Source: Candidatus Woesearchaeota archaeon
GTDB lineage: Archaea; Nanobdellota; Nanobdellia; Woesearchaeales; SM23-78
Length of the DNA stretch: 64,000 nt
Reading direction: 5' to 3'
NCBI GenBank assembly: GCA_016935175.1
Contig: JAFGRK010000016.1
Span: 1 to 64,000 of the forward strand
The notes under the pieces are model-generated. The model was given only the letters and a program-made list of their open reading frames with translations. It was not told the DNA's origin and made no database searches. Position 1 is the stretch's first letter. Each line of letters starts with the position of its first letter. Positions 57,932 through 64,000 of this stretch are shown one piece after another. The translations under genes and the position numbers were made by a program.

Positions 57932-58921
57932 TTAGTAGTCAGTGCTATAGGTCAGGTGGTGCTCTCCTGGCAGCTTTCTTGTCGCACCCCAAAGCTTGTA
58001 ATCCACATGAAGGGCATTTATGCTTCCAGGCCCTTTTATCTCATTTATCCTGTCTATCAGCATTTTGCAGGCGTGTATGGTGCTCGCCCTTATCTCAAGC
58101 TCTTCCCTTGAATGCCTGGGGATTTCAATACTGTTGTCAACCTTGTCTGCCAGGCTCTTATCATAGGTTAGTATGCCTAGTCCTCTCAGGCCTTTGGGAA
58201 GCACATAGTCTGCGAAAACTGTGAGCTCGTCAATGTCTTCCATTGCCATGAGACCCTCCCCTCTGAACCTTCCGTAGGTCATGGCAGGCGCTAGTTGCGC
58301 TCTCTTGTCAAATATGACCAGCTTGCCATCATAGTGAGCAGAGTCATCGAATGATGGGAACTCAGAGGTCAATCTCTCTACCAATCCTTCGCCATCATTG
58401 AAAAGCCTGTTGTCAGAGTCTTCTACCAAGTTGTAGAAGTGCCCGTCATAGTTCTCGCAAAGCACTTGTCCTACTTCCCTAAAGATATTCAGCCTTTCAT
58501 CGAACAACGGAATCCTGATGTTGCCTTCAAAGATCTTTTCCATCTCAAACTTGGAGATGTCACTGAGGAAATCCCCATCTAGTAGTTCAGGGAAATCACC
58601 TTCGTAGGCTTTCTTAAGGCAAGCCCACATGCCAGTGGCTCCCTTGTAGGGAGCCCCATTGTAGGATGCTTCAAATTTTATTTTTTTATCCCGGCTTCTC
58701 CTGAAGTCATCATAGCAAAAATTTATTGTGTTGCCCAGGAAAAAGAAATCTATCACTTCCTTGCTATTGCCTTCCAGGAAGACAGGCATGTGCCAGTCGG
58801 GCATCTCTAGCTTCTCATCGGCAAACTTCTTGGCTGTCTCCTCAAGCTTTTCCCTGTTGATGAAAACGTATTTTGGCTCTTCCACTAGGAAGCGCGTTGA
58901 CTCAAGAACCTCATTACCCAT
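57932..58921 (-). CDS. DUF2419/Qng1-like queuosine salvage N-glycosylase
   Basis: NTINFCYDDF, ATGMWACLKKA, IPLFDERLNIFREVG, SFDDSAHYDGKLVIFDKRAQL, DIDELTVFADYVLPKGLRGLGILTYD, REELEIRASTIHACKML. Confidence 0.75.
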   Translation of the reverse strand: MGNEVLESTRFLVEEPKYVFINREKLEETAKKFADEKLEMPDWHMPVFLEGNSKEVIDFFFLGNTINFCYDDFRRSRDKKIKFEASYNGAPYKGATGMWACLKKAYEGDFPELLDGDFLSDISKFEMEKIFEGNIRIPLFDERLNIFREVGQVLCENYDGHFYNLVEDSDNRLFNDGEGLVERLTSEFPSFDDSAHYDGKLVIFDKRAQLAPAMTYGRFRGEGLMAMEDIDELTVFADYVLPKGLRGLGILTYDKSLADKVDNSIEIPRHSREELEIRASTIHACKMLIDRINEIKGPGSINALHVDYKLWGATRKLPGEHHLTYSTDY

Positions 58922-58978
58922 AGTATCCCCTCCGGGCTTACCAAGAAAACTGGAAATTATATAAACTTTGCCATTAGG

Positions 58979-59395
58979 CTAGGATAGTAACTTGAGAAGG
59001 AACTCTTTGCTCCTGTGCTTGCCATAATACCTGTACCAATCAGGCTTCAGGCAAATCTTCTGCCTTATGCGCTTTTTTATTATTTGCAAATCCTGCGGAT
59101 TTGGGCTCCAATCATTGATTAGCTTCTTGTCAATGCCTTTGTTGTAGATGGTTTTTCTTGCGGCAAACCCTCTTTTTCTCATCTCCCTCTTCAAGAGCTC
59201 ATGCCTTTTTCTCAAATAGCCTATTTTGTTCTTGAAAAACTTGATGTGGCCCTTTCCAAGGCAATAATCCTTAGGAATGCCTTCCAAGCCCTGATGCGCT
59301 CTGACATAGGCCATGAGCATTAGCATCTCATCATACTCTGCAACAAGGTGCTGGTCTGTGAGCTTACTAGGGCTTATTAGGTTAATCCTTACCAT
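58979..59395 (-). CDS. Pyrimidine-dimer DNA glycosylase, T4 endonuclease V (DenV)-like
   Basis: MVRINLISPSKLTDQHLVAEYDE aligns with T4 [23 protein letters not shown]; also LGKGHIKFFKNKIGYLRKRHELL and PDWYRYYGK; start corrected from 59413. Confidence 0.85.
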   Translation of the reverse strand: MVRINLISPSKLTDQHLVAEYDEMLMLMAYVRAHQGLEGIPKDYCLGKGHIKFFKNKIGYLRKRHELLKREMRKRGFAARKTIYNKGIDKKLINDWSPNPQDLQIIKKRIRQKICLKPDWYRYYGKHRSKEFLLKLLS

Positions 59396-59431
59396 AAGGT
59401 TGCGAAAAGCCATGCCCTTTTTAATATTTTT

Positions 59432-59612
59432 TAATGTTTTGGTGCTGTAGAAAGTCTCGCTGGCGCTCGACCTAGCACCTTAAAAATGCAAGAGCTATAT
59501 CCATAGGTGCTGCCTCCCCGACTGGGGCGACCCCCGGCAACGCACAACATTACCTGTTTTAAAGGCATTTTTACCTTAAGGTGCTTACTTTTTCTACAGC
59601 ACCTAATGTTTT
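59432..59612. mobile_element. MITE-like element (59441-59603) with 9-bp TSD
   Basis: TIR GGTGCTGTAGAAA at both ends (right end TTTCTACAGCACC); TSD TAATGTTTT on both sides; nested inverted repeat AGCACCTTAA...TTAAGGTGCT. Confidence 0.83.
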
Positions 59613-59664
59613 CGAGCTTTTTTAAAGTTTTTGCACAATACTTAAATACTAGTAATCAACCTTT

Positions 59665-60612
59665 ATGCCTGAGATGAAGCATGAACTAAGCGTCACAGTG
59701 GTGCTGATAATATTCTTCTTAGTTGCTCAAATAGTAGGATTGTCTCTCATCAACATCGATATAAGAGACGTTCAAGTGGTTGATGGCAAAGTCACTCTTG
59801 TCCATTCAGAGACCAGCCTAGGCCCAAGGCCTGAGATGAGCGGGCTAGGAACATTCCTATACATAGCCATAGGCTTGTTGATAGGCACTATCCTGATATT
59901 GCTCATAATTCGCATGAAAAAAGTAAATCTTTGGAAAGCCTGGTTCTTCCTGGCTGTGTTCATGGCCATAAGCCTCTCACTAGGGGTGTTCCTAAAGCCA
60001 GTGCTTGCTTTTGTGATTGCACTAGCATTAGCCATCTTCAAGATTTACAAGCCAAATGTTTTTGTGCACAACCTAACAGAAGTGCTCATGTACGCAGGCA
60101 TAGCAGTGTTCTTGGTGCCATTGCTCAATGTGTTCTGGGCATCAATGCTGCTGATAGCCATCTCCATCTATGACTTCATAGCAGTCTTTAAGAGCAAGCA
60201 CATGGTCAAGATGGCTAAGTTCCAGACCCAAAGCAAGGTGTTTGCAGGCTTATTCGTCCCTTATAAAACAAAGGCAGAGCCGATGCCAGCGCCAGCCATT
60301 GAAAAAAAGAAGGCCTCCAGGACCAGCAGCGCAAAAGAGCTGCCCATACCCAAGCCAGAGAAAAAGAACGCCATACTCGGAGGAGGAGACATAGCCTTCC
60401 CATTATTGTTCTCAGGAGCAGCCATGGAAAGCCTGGTGATTAAAGGATTGCCGCTAGCAACAGCGCTTTTGCAGACCATGATAATAACTGCCACAACTAC
60501 CATCGCAGTAGCCTTGCTCTTCATATTTGCAAAGAAAGACAAGTTCTACCCAGCCATGCCCATCATCAGCGCAGGATGCTTTGTAGGCTATGGGATATTA
60601 TTGCTGCTCTAA
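59665..60612 (+). CDS. Presenilin/signal-peptide-peptidase-like aspartyl protease (A22 family)
   Basis: SIYDFIAVFKSKHM (YD), LGGGDIAFPLLFSG (GxGD), FYPAMPII (PALP-like). Confidence 0.85.
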   Translation: MPEMKHELSVTVVLIIFFLVAQIVGLSLINIDIRDVQVVDGKVTLVHSETSLGPRPEMSGLGTFLYIAIGLLIGTILILLIIRMKKVNLWKAWFFLAVFMAISLSLGVFLKPVLAFVIALALAIFKIYKPNVFVHNLTEVLMYAGIAVFLVPLLNVFWASMLLIAISIYDFIAVFKSKHMVKMAKFQTQSKVFAGLFVPYKTKAEPMPAPAIEKKKASRTSSAKELPIPKPEKKNAILGGGDIAFPLLFSGAAMESLVIKGLPLATALLQTMIITATTTIAVALLFIFAKKDKFYPAMPIISAGCFVGYGILLLL

Positions 60613-60640
60613 AAACCAGTCGTTCTTATGTGCTTGAGAA

Positions 60641-61465
60641 CTAAACCTGCTTGAAAGGCTCAAGAGTGACCTGCCTCATCCTTGGCGAGAAACTAGCAGG
60701 GTTGACCATGAGGCCGTCATAGGCAGCAGCCACTTCTACCTGGCACTCTCGCTGCACATCCCTGGCAACATACATTGGGTTAACTTCAAGCATCTTAATC
60801 CCGAAATGGGTGAGAATAGCATACTTAGGCTTGATCCTCTTGAGCAGCTTGATAGCATCAGTTACATTAAGGTGACCAGTCCCTTTTATGTCAGCAGGAT
60901 ACTTGCAGTTGATAATCAACAGGCTGCAATGCTTGTACTGGTCAGCGATCTCATCAGTGTATTCTGTGTCAGAAGTATAGCCTACTCTGTACCTGGGAGT
61001 CTCAAAGATGAATCCTACTCCTTCGCTGTCAAAGTGCTGAGTCTTGGTAGTGTAAATATTGACATTGTTTATGCCGATCTTAGCTCCTGGCTCAAGCTCA
61101 ATCACCTTCTCAACAAAACCCTTGCTGCGATTAGTGAGTATGGGAAGCTCTTTATCATCTCCCTGAGCAACTTTCTTGCTGCAGACCAACACACCAATCC
61201 TGTCAAGGCCAGAGACGCTCAAAGCCTCAAGAACAGCATTGACCTCAGTAGCATGATTAGTGTGCGCATGGCTCACAAGCACAGCAACAGTGTCCCTGAT
61301 GCTCACATCAGCCTGCCTAGCCCTTGCCAGGCAACCAGGCCCAGGGTCAAGAACAAACTGGCTGCCCTCAAGCTCAAGAATGATGCCTCCGCTAGCCCTT
61401 ATCTGCTTGCCGACAACAATAGAATCCCCACCAGTGCCTAGGAACAAGATTGAATTATCCAACAA
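60641..61465 (-). CDS. MBL-fold metallo-hydrolase
   Basis: VSHAHTNHATEVNAV; YTSDTEYTDE; ILTHFG; TTG start after GAGGTGAT. Confidence 0.8.
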   Translation of the reverse strand: MLDNSILFLGTGGDSIVVGKQIRASGGIILELEGSQFVLDPGPGCLARARQADVSIRDTVAVLVSHAHTNHATEVNAVLEALSVSGLDRIGVLVCSKKVAQGDDKELPILTNRSKGFVEKVIELEPGAKIGINNVNIYTTKTQHFDSEGVGFIFETPRYRVGYTSDTEYTDEIADQYKHCSLLIINCKYPADIKGTGHLNVTDAIKLLKRIKPKYAILTHFGIKMLEVNPMYVARDVQRECQVEVAAAYDGLMVNPASFSPRMRQVTLEPFKQV

Positions 61466-61510
61466 AAATCACCTCATGATTTTTGGGGGCTCAAAAAGCT
61501 ACGCTTTTTG
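61463..61510 (-). promoter_or_regulatory. Two tandem stem-loops in the 5' leader of the MBL-fold gene, one enclosing the SD
   Basis: AAAAATCA-CCTCA-TGATTTTT (61464-61471/61477-61484) and CAAAAAGC-TAC-GCTTTTTG (61492-61499/61503-61510). Confidence 0.5.
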
Positions 61511-61640
61511 TTGTCCACGTTGCTTACACCCCCTAACCCTATTAGAGGGTATATTCTGGTTAATAAGTTTTGCGGTAAAAAGCCTAAAAAAGCATATAAA
61601 CAACCCAGCATTACCTTTTGAGAATAGCGAGGTGGTATTC

Positions 61641-62123
61641 ATGAAATCAAAAAGCATGATAATGACAATGTTTGTTTTAATAATACTATTATTTGTAATG
61701 GCAAGCTGCCAAAAGCCAGCTCCAGCTCCAATGCTAGACACTGCTTGCACATCTGACTCAGACTGCGCTTGCGGGACACGCATCAACACTGGCGAATGCT
61801 TCATTGGCAACAAGGCATATGTTAACGTGGAAAAGCAATGCCCTGACTTCTGCACTGGAATCGCAGGAAACCTTTACATCAAGTGCGTGAGCGGAAATTG
61901 CCAGCAGCTGAACAGAAACCCTGAGGCAGAAGCAGAATGCACAACTGACTCAGACTGCATACCAGCCCAGTGCTGCCACCCAACAACCTGCAAGCCAGGA
62001 AAAGAGCAGCCAGAATGCGCAGCAGTGCTATGCGACATGTCCTGCCAGCCAGGCACAATGGACTGCGGAGGCAAGTGCGTATGCCAGGAAGGCAAGTGCG
62101 TAGCTCAGCTTAATGATATGTGA
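61641..62123 (+). CDS. Cysteine-rich predicted lipoprotein
   Basis: Signal MKSKSMIMTMFVLIILLFVMASC; two 'C T(S/T)DSDC' repeats and about 20 Cys; SD GAGGTGG before ATG 61641. Confidence 0.8.
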   Translation: MKSKSMIMTMFVLIILLFVMASCQKPAPAPMLDTACTSDSDCACGTRINTGECFIGNKAYVNVEKQCPDFCTGIAGNLYIKCVSGNCQQLNRNPEAEAECTTDSDCIPAQCCHPTTCKPGKEQPECAAVLCDMSCQPGTMDCGGKCVCQEGKCVAQLNDM

Positions 62124-62140
62124 TGGAGATATCATTAAAA

Positions 62141-62692
62141 TCACTTAATCAACTTACCCTCAAGGTAATTTAGAATGACTTCCTCAGATAACTCATCACA
62201 TGGCTTATCGGTTACTAATTCATGGACATCATCGTGGGGAATAGGAAAATCCTCAGGCTCAAAACTAGTCCATCGCTCCCAATTCTCTAGCTTTTCCTTA
62301 TCCCAAACGTAGCCTCGGCCTTGGATTCGCTTTTTTAACTCCTCCTGGCTAGGAGCCTTGCACCTGATGATAGCAAACCTCGCATTATGCTTATCTGCCA
62401 ATTTCCTGAAATGAGAGGGCCAGTCCTGGAACTCATCTTTTAATCTAAAATTCCTTGAAAAAGGGCCTTCAATTATCGGTATCTTTCCGTGGGAAAGCTG
62501 CATATCTGCAAAATTAAGCAGCAAATTGAAAGTAGGGCCCCTGATTGCTGAGTAGGTCTTGCCGTTGACTCTTTCAGTATTGGTAAAGCAGGACTGCACA
62601 AGGTCTTTTGAGATAAAGACGCTGTTAGGAACCCTTTTAGCTATCTCATGTGCTAGGAATGTTTTTCCAGAGCCTGCTACGCCTACGACCAT
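62141..62692 (-). CDS. P-loop kinase/AAA family ATP-binding protein
   Basis: VVGVAGSGKTFLAHEIAKR Walker A. Confidence 0.75.
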   Translation of the reverse strand: MVVGVAGSGKTFLAHEIAKRVPNSVFISKDLVQSCFTNTERVNGKTYSAIRGPTFNLLLNFADMQLSHGKIPIIEGPFSRNFRLKDEFQDWPSHFRKLADKHNARFAIIRCKAPSQEELKKRIQGRGYVWDKEKLENWERWTSFEPEDFPIPHDDVHELVTDKPCDELSEEVILNYLEGKLIK

Positions 62693-62802
62693 GCAAAGGA
62701 GTGGTTTTTCTATATGATAAGGCTTTTTTATTTTGCTGATCCCACATCACCCATCTGTATAGGCATTAGGATACTTATAAAAAATTTTCGGCAAAGAGCA
62801 CC

Positions 62803-63525
62803 TTATTGCTTTGCATGCTCATAAGCAACGTTTTTAAGCAAGGCACTTGGATTTATATCCTGCCAGTCCATGAATATTCTCTTTGCTCCAGCCTGCGCAA
62901 GCGCGCATATTGGTTCTGGCTTGTTATACACTGGCATGCCTATGCAATAAGCGCCCACTTTTATCGCTCCTTGTATGCCTCTTGGCGAGTCTTCAAAAAC
63001 CATTTGCTCATCAGGAGCCACATTTGTCCTTTTTGCAGTCTCAATCCATACATCTGGAGCTGGCTTCAGGTTCTTGACATGCTCTTTTAGGACGATATGG
63101 TCATAGTTAAAAAGCTTTAGTAGTCCGCTCCTTTCAAGAAGTATTAAGGCATGCTTCTCATCTGTCAATGAGCCTATGGAGCATTCTAGGCCTGCATTTT
63201 GGGCGGCATAGAAGAAATCTGTGAATCCGTGTCTAGGCATAATCAGCGTATTTCTGAGCAACTCATCGTAATGCCTCCTGGTGCTGGCTAGCACATCGTT
63301 CACATCAGCTATGATTCCATATTCAGATGCAGCCAGCTTGCATATGTCCTCTGCCACTTTCTCTGTAGGCCCCCCTATGCAATGAGGCAGCTTTTTCAAA
63401 GACTCTTCCAGAGTGATGTTCACTCCTATGTCTCTAGCAGCTAAAATATGCCCTTGGTGATGCGCAGTCTCCACATCCACTACTGTGCCTTCTAGGTCGA
63501 ACGCAGCTGATCTTATCTTGCTCAT
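62803..63525 (-). CDS. HAD-superfamily hydrolase (beta-phosphoglucomutase-like)
   Basis: AAFDLEGTVVDVE; KPAPDVWIETAKRTNVAPDEQMVFEDSPRGIQGAIKVGAY; start likely 63525. Confidence 0.85.
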   Translation of the reverse strand: MSKIRSAAFDLEGTVVDVETAHHQGHILAARDIGVNITLEESLKKLPHCIGGPTEKVAEDICKLAASEYGIIADVNDVLASTRRHYDELLRNTLIMPRHGFTDFFYAAQNAGLECSIGSLTDEKHALILLERSGLLKLFNYDHIVLKEHVKNLKPAPDVWIETAKRTNVAPDEQMVFEDSPRGIQGAIKVGAYCIGMPVYNKPEPICALAQAGAKRIFMDWQDINPSALLKNVAYEHAKQ

Positions 63526-63757
63526 GCTTATCCTCCTAATCATTCTTAGCTGCGGTAATGGCAGCTTTAGGGGATGGCGGCATAAGTGTTTTATTTTTTC
63601 CTGGCAAACAATAAGCACTGGGCAAGCAGGCTTGCAGGAGGGCAATTGAGATGAACTACAGCAAATATGTAAATTATTATAGATTAGTTTACATAAAATA
63701 GAAATAAGTAAATAAAATCGAAATATTTAAATATTAGCGGAAATAATCATCACCAGC

Positions 63758-64000
63758 ATGGAACGAAACTTGGTGAAACACGGCGATAGCACCCTCATGG
63801 TAAGCGTACCTGCAGCATGGGTAAAGCGGCATAAGCTCAAGAAAGGGGATGCGATAAGCATAAGCGACCAGGGAGAAACCCTGCTTCTATCAAGGCAAGG
63901 ATGGAAAAAGACGGAGCTAACCGGTGAAATAACCTTCACAGAGAACAACTATGATGTCATCAGGGCCATTCTGTGCAAGCACTACAGGCAAGGATATGAC
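63758..64000 (+). CDS. Truncated AbrB/SpoVT-domain (PhoU-like) regulator, runs off window
   Basis: MERNLVKHGDSTLMVSVPAAWVKRHKLKKGDAISISDQGETLLLSRQGW... open to window end. Confidence 0.65.
   Translation, partial: MERNLVKHGDSTLMVSVPAAWVKRHKLKKGDAISISDQGETLLLSRQGWKKTELTGEITFTENNYDVIRAILCKHYRQGYD

Noticed and set aside
61260-61640. N-terminal extension of ORF 61260..62123
   Set aside because: It is antisense to the MBL-fold gene; a strong SD and signal peptide place the real start at 61641
1-64000. CRISPR arrays, rRNA and tRNA genes
   Set aside because: Intergenic gaps are short; no regularly spaced repeats or cloverleaf-like conserved TpsiC/anticodon patterns were recognised by eye (a tRNAscan-SE/Infernal run would be decisive)

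Overview
This 64 kb window is gene-dense and archaeal in character. Supporting signs are an STT3/AglB-type oligosaccharyltransferase with a WWDxG motif, an archaeal-type TrpRS, TATA boxes about 25 nt upstream of start codons, GGTGG/GAGGTGAT Shine-Dalgarno sites and several TTG starts. The exact lineage cannot be determined from sequence alone; a DPANN-type archaeon is possible. About 1-51 kb is a large glycan-biosynthesis and protein-glycosylation island. It holds nucleotide-sugar epimerases/dehydratases, GDP-mannose dehydratase, a NeuB-like synthase plus a cytidylyltransferase, about 8 glycosyltransferases, 5 methyltransferases, two DegT aminotransferases, AglB, a split transketolase, a heptose (GmhA/HldE/GmhB-like) module, a HAD-kinase fusion, a HIT+HD pair, and a PstSCAB phosphate transporter with PhoU. 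About 52-64 kb is housekeeping, salvage and miscellaneous: TrpRS, Nudix, nucleoside phosphorylase, a DUF2419/queuosine-salvage-like protein, a T4 endonuclease V-like glycosylase, a presenilin-like protease, an MBL-fold protein, a Cys-rich lipoprotein, and a truncated AbrB/PhoU-like gene at the right edge. The strongest non-coding discoveries are two MITE-like elements (about 307 bp and 163 bp), each with terminal inverted repeats and a perfect 9-bp target-site duplication. The strongest pathway-level observations are an archaeal heptose module with a nucleotidyltransferase-phosphatase fusion, and a HAD-kinase/split-transketolase operon. I saw no rRNA, tRNA or CRISPR array. All family calls are by motif recognition without database searches.
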